A stretch of DNA of 64,000 bases from Hymenobacter sp. YIM 151500-1. GTDB taxonomy: Bacteria; Bacteroidota; Bacteroidia; Cytophagales; Hymenobacteraceae. Shown piece after piece: positions 44,890 to 52,247 of the stretch. Below the pieces are notes generated by a model. The model was given only the letters and a program-made list of their open reading frames with translations. It searched no databases and had not been told where the DNA came from. How positions within the stretch are numbered: the first letter of the stretch is position 1; the number at the start of each line of letters is the position of its first letter. Made by a program: the position numbers and the translations under genes. Where the stretch lies: assembly GCF_025979885.1 (NCBI RefSeq), contig NZ_CP110139.1, positions 1,054,001 to 1,118,000 on the forward strand. The letters run 5' to 3'.

Positions 44890-45024
44890 CTAGAAAGAGG
44901 AATGATGCCCGTGGTGATGGTGATGCTTCGGCTGCTGCGACGCGCACAGCCCGGCCTGGCGGCGGCCCGCTGCGGGGGCGGCCGGGTGGCACTGGGGGCT
45001 CAGAAAAAGCGCGGAGCAAAGCAT
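44890..45024 (-). CDS. Histidine-rich leader peptide of the his operon (candidate)
   Basis: A 44-codon ORF, ATG at 45024 and TAG at 44890. Near its end it reads PKHHHHHGHHSSF: seven His codons within eight (44925-44902, CAT/CAC mixed). A -7 box TACATTTG (45054-45047) lies 22 bp upstream, giving an expected short 5' UTR. The stop codon sits inside a 9-bp hairpin (CATTCCTCT with AGAGGAATG, 44904-44883) that also includes the last His codon. A ribosome stalling at the His run when charged tRNA-His is scarce would change folding of the following 200 nt before hisG, as in enterobacterial hisL. The N-terminal two thirds are unremarkable. A chance run of seven His codons exactly here is very unlikely. 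Confidence 0.72.
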   Translation of the reverse strand: MLCSALFLSPQCHPAAPAAGRRQAGLCASQQPKHHHHHGHHSSF

Positions 45025-45046
45025 ACGGGGCTGGCGGATAGCGGGG

Positions 45047-45054
45047 CAAATGTA
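45047..45054 (-). promoter_or_regulatory. -7 element of the his operon leader
   Basis: TACATTTG read on the minus strand (CAAATGTA on plus) is a perfect TAnnTTTG match, 22 bp before the leader ATG. A pyrimidine-rich TTTTTCATC lies about 20 bp further upstream at the -33 position. It is back-to-back with a TACTTTG box (45095-45101) for the rightward DUF2911 gene. Confidence 0.55.
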
Positions 45055-45214
45055 CACCCCGATCCGGAAGATGAAAATTTTTCGGGAAGAATTTTACTTT
45101 GCCTCCCCACCTTTACGTTTCCGATGCCCCGCCACTGCAAAGTTGGCATTATTGTTTCAGAAACCGCCGAAGCCTGACGCGGTCCGCTGCTTTCCTTTCT
45201 CACGCCTCTTGCCT

Positions 45215-46177
45215 ATGCGTTTTGCCCGGTTTTCAGCCCGTTGGGGGCTGGGAGTAACTATCCTGCTGGCCTGCTCGGCCCCAGCCTGGGCCCAGAGTCC
45301 GGCCCCGACCAGCCCTGCTCCCCAGGAGCCCACGGCCACCCCGGCGGCCCCTGCTGCCCCGGCCAGCGGGCAACCGGTGCAGTTGCCTTTGCCCCAGGCC
45401 AGCCCGCGCGCCGTGGTTACCCAGACCTTCGGCCTGACGGAGGTAACAGTGGACTACCACGCGCCTTCCGTGCGGGGCCGGACGATCTGGGGCAACCTGG
45501 TGCCCTACGAGCAGGTATGGCGGGCCGGAGCCAACGAAAACACGCTCATCCGCTTTTCTACCCCGGTGCTGCTGCGGGGCCAGACCATTCCGGCCGGGCA
45601 GTACTCGTTTTTTGTGGTGCCCCACCAGGAGCGGGAATGGGAGCTGGTGCTCAACCGCGTCACCACCCACTGGGGCACCGAGGGCTACCAGGCCGCCCAG
45701 GACATCGTTCGGGTGCCGGTGATGCCCGAAACGGCGCCGTTTCACGAGAACCTGCTGTACTGGTTTTCCGACATCAAGCCCACCGGCGCCCACCTCAACC
45801 TGACCTGGGAAAAGCGCACCCTCACCCTGCTTATCGAAACCGACGTGCACAACCAGGTGCTGGCCGGCATCGAGCAGGTGCTCCAGCAAAACCCCGGCAA
45901 CTGGCAGCTGCTGGCCCAGGCCGCCGACTACCTGGTGCAAAACAACCTCCAGCCCGAGCGCGCCCTCACTTACATTAACGAGTCCATCAAGCTTCAGGAC
46001 GCGGCCACCAACAACTGGATTAAGGCCCGCCTGCTGGCCCAGCAGCAAGACTTCGGCACGGCCATCGTGTACGCCCGCCGGGCCATCAAGCTCGGCGACA
46101 AGGAAGACACTGCCTTCAAGTCTCAGCTGCCCAACATGCGCATCGCCCTCACCGAGTGGCAGGCCAAGGCGTACTGA
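45215..46177 (+). CDS. DUF2911 domain-containing secreted protein
   Basis: A 320-residue protein from the ATG at 45215 (MRFARFSARWGLGVTILLAC). The signal peptide ends near APAWA-Q, followed by a Pro/Ala-rich linker (about 28-60). The DUF2911 domain (about 62-210) shows VTVDYHAPSVRGRTIWGNLVPYE-type text, WRAGANENTLIRFSTPV and GQYSFFVVP. The remainder is helical and TPR-like (LQPERALTYINESIKLQD, AIVYARRAIKLGDKED). The function of the family is unknown. A TACTTTG box at 45095-45101 may be its promoter, back-to-back with that of the his leader. Confidence 0.87.
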   Translation: MRFARFSARWGLGVTILLACSAPAWAQSPAPTSPAPQEPTATPAAPAAPASGQPVQLPLPQASPRAVVTQTFGLTEVTVDYHAPSVRGRTIWGNLVPYEQVWRAGANENTLIRFSTPVLLRGQTIPAGQYSFFVVPHQEREWELVLNRVTTHWGTEGYQAAQDIVRVPVMPETAPFHENLLYWFSDIKPTGAHLNLTWEKRTLTLLIETDVHNQVLAGIEQVLQQNPGNWQLLAQAADYLVQNNLQPERALTYINESIKLQDAATNNWIKARLLAQQQDFGTAIVYARRAIKLGDKEDTAFKSQLPNMRIALTEWQAKAY

Positions 46178-46191
46178 AGCGGCGAGGCTGC

Positions 46192-46199
46192 TACCTTTA
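46192..46199 (+). promoter_or_regulatory. -7 element immediately before the Crp/Fnr gene
   Basis: TACCTTTA ends six bases before the ATG at 46205. Transcription would start at or next to the start codon, suggesting a leaderless mRNA. Confidence 0.4.
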
Positions 46200-46204
46200 G
46201 CTGC

Positions 46205-46771
46205 ATGGATGAGTTTCTGCGGGTTTGCTCCGCCATTCAGCCCTTGTCGGCGCCGCTGGAGGCAGCCCTGCGCCAGCTGGTTCGGCGGGAACCAATAGCG
46301 CCGGGAGAACAGCTCCTGGCGCCCGGCCAGACGGCGCAGCGGCTTTACTTTCTGGAGCAGGGCCTGGTGCGCGGCTTTTACTTGAAGGATGGCAAGGAAG
46401 TGACGTCGTGGTTTATGCGGGACGGCGACTTCGTGATTTCGATTCTGAGCTTTCTCTCCCGCCAGCCATCCCAGGAATATCTACAGGCCCTAACGGCGGG
46501 CGTGGTGTGGTCGTTGGGGTATGAGCAGCTGCAGCAGCTGTATCGGCAGTTTCCCGAGTTCAACTTTGTGGGCCGGGTGCTGACGGAAAAGTACTACGTG
46601 CTTAGTGAGCGGCGGGCCCTGCACCTGCGGATGCTGTCGGCCACGGAACGCTATCATCTGCTTTTGCAGGAGTTTCCGGACATTTTTCAGCGGGTGCCGC
46701 TCAAGATGCTGGCTTCCCACCTGGGCATTACGCCCGAAACCCTGAGCCGCTTGCGCGCCCGCCGTTCTTGA
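46205..46771 (+). CDS. Crp/Fnr-family transcriptional regulator
   Basis: A 188-residue regulator. The cyclic-nucleotide-binding-like domain (10-120) has EQLLAPGQTAQRLYFLEQGLVRGFY. The C-terminal helix-turn-helix lies at about 163-186 (PLKMLASHLGITPETLSRLRAR). No cysteine cluster is present, so it is not an FNR-type oxygen sensor. The predicted -7 box TACCTTTA lies six bases upstream. It is followed 58 bp later by the sterol-desaturase-family gene, a likely target or operon partner. Confidence 0.9.
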   Translation: MDEFLRVCSAIQPLSAPLEAALRQLVRREPIAPGEQLLAPGQTAQRLYFLEQGLVRGFYLKDGKEVTSWFMRDGDFVISILSFLSRQPSQEYLQALTAGVVWSLGYEQLQQLYRQFPEFNFVGRVLTEKYYVLSERRALHLRMLSATERYHLLLQEFPDIFQRVPLKMLASHLGITPETLSRLRARRS

Positions 46772-46829
46772 CAAATGTCAAGCGCAATGGCCGGTAGAGA
46801 GCTGACTTTTGGAACATGGTTTCACCCTC

Positions 46830-47627
46830 ATGTTCAATGTCATGCCTATCTCCCCGTTTCCATTATCCGTGTCAACCGTGAGTGAGCTGAATTGGAGCCC
46901 GCCACCCCTGCTCACGGTTATTTTTGGCGCCTTTGCATTCTGCTTCTTGCTGGAGCGCCTGGTGCCGGGCTGGAAGCTGCCCCACGTACCCACGTGGCCC
47001 CTGCGGGTACTCACCATCAACCTAGCCCAGCTGCTAGTGGTTGTGGTGGCGGGCCTCACCTGGGAAAAGTGGTTTTCGGCGTACTCGCTCCTGCACGTGT
47101 CGCGCTACCTCGAGCCGGTAGCGGGCGGACTGCTGGCCTATGTGGTGGCCACGTTTGTGTTCTATTGGTGGCACCGCTGGCGCCACACCCAGGATTTTCT
47201 GTGGCTGCATTTCCACCAAATTCACCACAGCCCGCAGCGCCTCGAGGTCATTACCTCCTTCTACAAGCATCCGCTGGAAATGACCGTCAACTCGCTGATT
47301 GGCGGCTTGCTGGTGTACACGCTGCTCGGACTGGATCCGGCGGGTGGCGCCGTCTACACGCTGTGCACGGCCTTGGGCGAGTTCTTCTACCACACCAACG
47401 TGCGCACGCCGCGCTGGGTCGGCTACATTTTCCAGCGGCCTGAGATGCACCGCGTCCATCATCAGTACCAGCAGCACAGCCACAATTACGGCGACCTGGT
47501 CGTCTGGGACTGGCTGTTCGGTACCTACCGCAACCCCGCCACTTTCCAGGCTACCTGCGGCTTCGACCCGGAGAAAGAAGAACAGCTTGGCTCCATGCTA
47601 CGCTTTCGGGACGTGCATAAAAGCTAA
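46830..47627 (+). CDS. Sterol desaturase / fatty acid hydroxylase superfamily protein
   Basis: A 265-residue membrane di-iron oxygenase. The histidine boxes are HRWRH, HFHQIHHS and HRVHHQYQQHSHNYGD. Four hydrophobic segments surround them. The frame also opens at a TTG at 46809, but the ATG at 46830 (MFNVMPISPF) is preferred; 46842 is also possible. It may hydroxylate or desaturate a lipid or carotenoid; the substrate is not evident. It follows the Crp/Fnr regulator. Confidence 0.88.
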   Translation: MFNVMPISPFPLSVSTVSELNWSPPPLLTVIFGAFAFCFLLERLVPGWKLPHVPTWPLRVLTINLAQLLVVVVAGLTWEKWFSAYSLLHVSRYLEPVAGGLLAYVVATFVFYWWHRWRHTQDFLWLHFHQIHHSPQRLEVITSFYKHPLEMTVNSLIGGLLVYTLLGLDPAGGAVYTLCTALGEFFYHTNVRTPRWVGYIFQRPEMHRVHHQYQQHSHNYGDLVVWDWLFGTYRNPATFQATCGFDPEKEEQLGSMLRFRDVHKS

Positions 47628-47741
47628 CTGCCAGGCAGTTTTCGCGTCGTAGCCGCATAAGCCCACTTAGTTGACCACAGCTGCCAGCTGAGATTTTCAG
47701 GACGCAAACACATCATAACTCGCCTTTAACTCCTGCTGCTC

Positions 47742-48278
47742 GTGTTACTTTCGTTACTTTCTCCATTCCTAGCATTCCTGACCATTGGGCTATGGTTCAC
47801 GCTCATAAAGAAGAGGTTAGGCGTCAATTTGCCTCTGCCAACGGCCACACTCTTATCCCTAGCTCTTGCACTTATCAATAACGTAATCGGGCATTTCTTT
47901 CCTCCTAATGGCATACTGCTAACCCCGGCGGTTGTGAGTGCCGCAGCGTGTCTGATTGGCACTGCGGGGCCTGGGGGAAAGTCCATTACAAAAGTGTTCC
48001 TTATTGCCTTTGTAGTTTCTGTGCACGACGTAGGCACAAAACTGTACGCTGGAGGAACTCACGATGCGGAGGGATTTGGCTTTATGTTCCTTTTCCTGCT
48101 CTATGGACTGATTCCCTCCTACCTCATGCTCATCATCTTACTGATCCGAGACCGACAAGAAACTCTCTTTAGTAGAATAACAGCCATCCTTTTGTTTCCT
48201 GTGCTGCTATTTGTCCATCTGCATTTTTCTAACGGGCTGGGAGCTGGCCGCCATTACGATTCCCTTTTTAGCTACTGA
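47742..48278 (+). CDS. Hypothetical multi-pass membrane protein
   Basis: A 178-residue protein with a GTG start (MLLSLLSPFLAFLTIGLWF) and about five hydrophobic segments. No family is recognised. Codon use is less GC-rich than that of its neighbours. It is convergent with the TonB receptor gene, with 60 bp between the stops. An alternative is a chance frame, but the even spacing of membrane helices and the polar loops support a real gene. Confidence 0.68.
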   Translation: MLLSLLSPFLAFLTIGLWFTLIKKRLGVNLPLPTATLLSLALALINNVIGHFFPPNGILLTPAVVSAAACLIGTAGPGGKSITKVFLIAFVVSVHDVGTKLYAGGTHDAEGFGFMFLFLLYGLIPSYLMLIILLIRDRQETLFSRITAILLFPVLLFVHLHFSNGLGAGRHYDSLFSY

Positions 48279-48338
48279 TGTTACCAGGAGCCGACCTTGC
48301 GTAAATCCTCACTTACTCGTTACCCCTAAGACTCCACC

Positions 48339-50891
48339 TCAAAACCTGGCAATAACCCGCAGGTTGACGAGGCGGCGGGAAAGGAAGTTAGGCACGGCGT
48401 AGGTGCGGGCGTTCAGGTCCTGGATGTAGCTGTAGCCAGCCAGGTTATTGGCGCCCAGCACGTTCAGGATTTCCAGGCCCAGCCAGAGGCTTTCCAGCTG
48501 GCCGGGGCGGCGGGTTTGCTCATTACCCGTGTGCAGGCTCACCACCTTGGAGAAGCCTAGGTCGACGCGGCGGTAGGCGCGCGTGAGGCGGCTGGTGCCG
48601 CGCAGCTCCGGCAGCGTGGGCGGGCTGAAGGGCAGCCCCGTCCCGAACACGAAGTTCACGTAGCCCTTCACCGAGGGGTTGCCCGGCAGCTGGTCCTGGA
48701 AAAACGCCCCGAACGTGACGCGCTGGTCGGAAGGCCGGCGAATGAAACCCTTGGACTCCCGCCCAATCAGCTGGCCATCGGCGTCAAATACACTCAGCGA
48801 GTCGGCGGTCAGGTTTTCGCGGGTAGTCAGCACGCCCAGGCTGAACCACGATTCCACGCCGGGCACAAACTCCCCGCTCACCCGCGTGTCGAGGCCGGCG
48901 GCGTAGGCCTTGGCGTTGTTGCGGGCAAAGTAGCGCAGGCGCACGTTGTCCACGTCGTAAGGGACCACGTCGGTCAGGTACTTGTAGTAGGCCTCGGCCG
49001 TTAGCTGGAACGGCCGATTGCGCAGGCGGAAGCGCCGCTCCTGCCCCACAATAAGGTGGTAGGAGCGTTGGGCCCGCAGCTCCGGGTTCAGCACGCCCTG
49101 CTGGTTTTGCGGGGCGCCGGCCTGGGCGCGCAGCTCCCGGTAAAACGGCGGCTGCACGTACACGCCGGCGGCAGCTTTCCAGGCTACCTGCGGGCGGCGG
49201 GCCGGCCGGAATGCATACTGCAGGCGGGGGCTGAAGGTGGTCTGCCCATTCACGGTCCAGTGGTGCACGCGGGCCCCGTAGGTGAGCGTGCGGAGCGTGT
49301 CGAGCTGCCAGGTGTGCTGCACGTAGCCCTGGAGGCGGGTGCTTTCCAGGTCCAGGCTGGAGCGCAGGCGGGTGCGGCGGGCATCGGGCACGAAGTCGGC
49401 CGAATCCACGAAGCTGTACTCGTTCAGTACATCCTTGATCTGCTCCCGCCCGGCCTTAAGGCCCCAGCGCACGGCGTGGCGGAGGCCGGGCGTCCAGGTG
49501 CCGCGGGTTTCCAGCGTGGCCAGCAGGGCCGTGAGGTTGTTGCGCGAGTGGTCGAAGCGCGCCCCCACGTCGCGCTGGCGGATGGGCAGGTTGAAGTCGG
49601 GCGAGTTGGGGTCCCGGTTGATGTCGGCCAGGCGGTAGGCGGCTTCGACGTCGCGGTACTCAAACTCACGCGAATAGAGCAAGCCGGCCAGCAGCTCGGC
49701 GCGCAGGGTGGGCCGCAGCTCGTGGCGTAGGCTCAGGCCGCCCTGGTAGGTGTCGTACTGCATTCGCTCCCGCCCCTGATAGCCAATATTGAGACGGCTG
49801 AGCTGGTTGACCGCCGTGCTGAAGGTGGCCTCGCCGCTTTCGGGGTTGAAGCGGAAGTCGTTATGGGCCACCGTGTTCAGCAAACTTAATGTAGTGCGCT
49901 CCAGGTTGCTTTTCGGGCCCAGGGCCACCGTAATCAGGCTTTGCGCGTCGTAGAAGGTGGGGTTGAAGCCGCCTTGCTGCTGGCGCAGGGTGCGCAGCAC
50001 GTAGGTGGCGTTTTTGTAGCGCACCCCGGCCAGGTAGCGCACCCGCTGGTTGGGGGAGGCCGCCTCCACGTGGGCCGTACCGCCCACCAGGCTGCCCGTG
50101 GCCGAGGCCGCAAACCGCGTGGGCTGCTTGTACTCAACATCGAGCACCGACGACAGCCGGTCGCCGTACTTGGGCTGCCAGCCCCCGCTCGAAAACTCCA
50201 CCCGGTTCACCAGGTCGGGATTCACGAAGCTCAGCCCCTCCTGGGCCGCCGCCGTCACCAGAAACGGCCGGTACACCTCGAAGCCGTTGACGTAGACCAG
50301 GTTTTCCTCGTAGTTGCCGCCCCGCACCGAGTAGGTGCTGGTCAGCTCGTTGGTGCTGGCCACGCCGGGCAGGGTTTTCAGAATGGCCGTGAAGTCGCCG
50401 AAGGGCGAGGGCAGCTCCTTGGCCGCGCGCGGGTCCAGGGGAATGATGCTGACTTGCTCGCGGGTGTCGGCGGCGTCGGAGCGGCCGCGGATGGTTACGT
50501 TGTCGAGGGCCCGGGAGTCTTCAAGCAGCGTGATGCTGAGTTCCCGCTGCTGGTCCAGGTCGAGGGGCAGGCGCTGGGTGGCGAAGCCCAGGCGCCGCAC
50601 CACCAGCACGGGCGGGCGCCCGCCCAGCGGGCGTACCACGCTCACGGCAAACCGGCCCCGGTCGTCGGTGCTGGTGCCGCCGGGCAGGCCCTCCACTCCT
50701 ACCGCCACCTGGCCCAAGGGCTGGCCGGCGGCGTCCAGCACCGTGCCCGTTACCAGCACGCGGGCGGCCTGCTGGGCCACGGCCACGGGCCGGAAGGGCG
50801 CAGCCAGCAGCGCCGGCCCGGCCAGCACACTGGCGCGCAGAGCCAGCCGGAGCAGCGGCGCTTGGCTTAACAAGGGCAGAAAGGGCCGCAT
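48339..50891 (-). CDS. TonB-dependent outer-membrane receptor
   Basis: An 850-residue receptor. After the signal peptide comes a carboxypeptidase-regulatory-like domain (about 45-125: VTGTVLDAAGQPLGQVAVGVEG, GTSTDDRGRF). A plug domain (about 135-250) has TYSVRGGNYEENLVYVNGFEVYRP and NRVEFSSGGWQPKYGDRLSSVL. The remainder is a 22-strand-type barrel ending in the C-terminal aromatic motif VNLRVIARF. There is no SusD partner next to it. It starts 3 bp after the rpe stop codon and is thus co-transcribed. The ligand is unknown. An ExbB/ExbD/TonB-like set at 60462-62751 could energise it. Confidence 0.92.
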   Translation of the reverse strand: MRPFLPLLSQAPLLRLALRASVLAGPALLAAPFRPVAVAQQAARVLVTGTVLDAAGQPLGQVAVGVEGLPGGTSTDDRGRFAVSVVRPLGGRPPVLVVRRLGFATQRLPLDLDQQRELSITLLEDSRALDNVTIRGRSDAADTREQVSIIPLDPRAAKELPSPFGDFTAILKTLPGVASTNELTSTYSVRGGNYEENLVYVNGFEVYRPFLVTAAAQEGLSFVNPDLVNRVEFSSGGWQPKYGDRLSSVLDVEYKQPTRFAASATGSLVGGTAHVEAASPNQRVRYLAGVRYKNATYVLRTLRQQQGGFNPTFYDAQSLITVALGPKSNLERTTLSLLNTVAHNDFRFNPESGEATFSTAVNQLSRLNIGYQGRERMQYDTYQGGLSLRHELRPTLRAELLAGLLYSREFEYRDVEAAYRLADINRDPNSPDFNLPIRQRDVGARFDHSRNNLTALLATLETRGTWTPGLRHAVRWGLKAGREQIKDVLNEYSFVDSADFVPDARRTRLRSSLDLESTRLQGYVQHTWQLDTLRTLTYGARVHHWTVNGQTTFSPRLQYAFRPARRPQVAWKAAAGVYVQPPFYRELRAQAGAPQNQQGVLNPELRAQRSYHLIVGQERRFRLRNRPFQLTAEAYYKYLTDVVPYDVDNVRLRYFARNNAKAYAAGLDTRVSGEFVPGVESWFSLGVLTTRENLTADSLSVFDADGQLIGRESKGFIRRPSDQRVTFGAFFQDQLPGNPSVKGYVNFVFGTGLPFSPPTLPELRGTSRLTRAYRRVDLGFSKVVSLHTGNEQTRRPGQLESLWLGLEILNVLGANNLAGYSYIQDLNARTYAVPNFLSRRLVNLRVIARF

Positions 50892-50894
50892 GGG

Positions 50895-51602
50895 CTAGCG
50901 GTAGTCGGGGGGCGGGGGCGCTACCAGGGCCGACAGCTGCTCCCGCATCTGGGCCAGCGTCGCTACCGGGTCGGGCGAGTTGAACACGAAGGAGCCGGCC
51001 ACCAGCACGTCGGCACCGGCTTCCACCAGGGCGGCGGCGTTGTCGAGGCTCACGCCCCCATCAATTTCAATCAGGGCCTCCGAGCCGCTGTCCACCAGCA
51101 GCTCCTTGAGGGCCGCCACTTTGCGCAGGGTGTTCGGGATGAAAGCCTGGCCGCCGAAGCCAGGGTTTACCGACATCACGCACACCAAATCGAGGTCGGC
51201 GGCCACTTCTTCGAGCACCCACACCGGCGTGTGGGGGTTCAGGGCCACCCCGGCGCGGCAGCCCAGCTGCTTGATTTGCTGCACAACGCGGTGCAGGTGG
51301 GGGCAGGCTTCGTAGTGCACCGTGAGGGTGGTGGCGCCGGCGTCGCGGAAGGCGGCCAGGTAGTGCTGGGGCTCCTCAATCATGAGGTGCACGTCCAGGG
51401 GCTGGCGGGCGTGGCGGTGGATGGCTTGCAGCACCGGCAGGCCAAAGGAAATGTTGGGCACAAACCGCCCGTCCATCACGTCGCAGTGCAGCCAGTCGGC
51501 GGCGCTGCCGGCCAGGCGCTCGGTTTCGGATTGCAGGTTGCCGAAGTCGGCGGCCAGAAGCGAAGGCGCCAGCAGCGGCGCCATACGACGGGTTGGGTTC
51601 AT
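50895..51602 (-). CDS. rpe: Ribulose-phosphate 3-epimerase
   Basis: A 235-residue TIM-barrel epimerase interconverting ribulose 5-phosphate and xylulose 5-phosphate. Signatures are LLAPSLLAADFGNL, DWLHCDVMDGRFVPNISFG with catalytic Asp, LDVHLMIEEP, VMSVNPGFGGQAF and LIEIDGGVSLDNAA with the second Asp. A TACCTTCG box lies five bases before the ATG, so its mRNA may be nearly leaderless. It is followed 3 bp later by the TonB receptor gene, an unusual metabolic-transport pairing. Confidence 0.96.
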   Translation of the reverse strand: MNPTRRMAPLLAPSLLAADFGNLQSETERLAGSAADWLHCDVMDGRFVPNISFGLPVLQAIHRHARQPLDVHLMIEEPQHYLAAFRDAGATTLTVHYEACPHLHRVVQQIKQLGCRAGVALNPHTPVWVLEEVAADLDLVCVMSVNPGFGGQAFIPNTLRKVAALKELLVDSGSEALIEIDGGVSLDNAAALVEAGADVLVAGSFVFNSPDPVATLAQMREQLSALVAPPPPDYR

Positions 51603-51703
51603 GCTGCGAAGGTAGGAAATAGCCTCGGGATGAGGTAGCTGCCTTGTGGCGGGCCGCTACCCTCGGCTGCCGGTTTTTGCCCACTGAAAACGGCACCACA
51701 TGC

Positions 51704-51740
51704 AAAAGCCCCTGACGCCAACGCCGGCGTCAGGGGCTTA
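51704..51740 (-). terminator. Terminator downstream of the zinc-ribbon gene
   Basis: GCCCCTGACGCC (51708-51719) pairs perfectly with GGCGTCAGGGGC (51726-51737) around AACGCC. Read leftward it ends in UUUUGC; read rightward it continues with TTATTTT. It may work in both directions. Confidence 0.85.
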
Positions 51741-51776
51741 TTTTATAGTCGGGCGGCAAAGTTTGCCGCCCGCTGC

Positions 51777-52100
51777 TTACTTGGCTTCCTTTTCCCAGAC
51801 GCGCCAATCGAGCTTGCCGTCTTCGGTTTTACGCAGAAACACGGTCTGGTCGTCGTCCTGGCGCTTGCCGAAGGTCACGTCGCCGCGGCAATCCAGGCAT
51901 TTCAGGGAGGTGTACTTGAACTTGTCCTGGGCCACGCGGGCGGTGAGGTCGAGGTTGTCGGAGCCGCAGAGGCCGCACTTGGCCACGTCCGGGAAACTCA
52001 GCCGGTCATACTCGGCCACAACTTCGTGAAAATTGGCACCCTGCACGGTAAAGTGAAACTGCCGGCGCCCCAGGCGCTTGGTGACCATCATTTGCAACAT
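51777..52100 (-). CDS. Small zinc-ribbon protein of unknown function
   Basis: A 107-residue protein with two C-x-x-C pairs (KCGLCGSDN and KCLDCRGDV, about 30 residues apart), the layout of a zinc ribbon. The N-terminal half is aromatic and basic (KRLGRRQFHFTVQGANFHEV); the C-terminal part ends KLDWRVWEKEAK. No family name can be given. It is monocistronic, with a strong terminator after it. A role in nucleic-acid binding is possible but not shown. An ATG at codon 4 or 5 is an alternative start. Confidence 0.75.
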   Translation of the reverse strand: MLQMMVTKRLGRRQFHFTVQGANFHEVVAEYDRLSFPDVAKCGLCGSDNLDLTARVAQDKFKYTSLKCLDCRGDVTFGKRQDDDQTVFLRKTEDGKLDWRVWEKEAK

Positions 52101-52247
52101 ACGGGAAGAGAGAAAATGGGCTGTTAAGCTGAATCAGGTGGCTAAAATAACACATTCAGCAACAAAAGGAGTCCGCCAAAGCTAAATAATTACGCAATTC
52201 GCTAATTACTTTAGCCAATATCTTCTAATCCTCTTGCCAACAACGAA

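Noticed and set aside
44702-45049. 115-codon minus-strand frame overlapping the His-rich leader in another frame
   Set aside because: Pro-rich text with no domain; in that frame the His codons read as Ala/Ser/Pro. The shorter frame with the His run is the meaningful one.
44734-45177. 147-codon plus-strand frame across the his leader region
   Set aside because: It is opposite the His-rich leader and its promoter, has no recognisable domain and shows unbalanced composition. The leader, hairpins and -7 boxes explain the region better.
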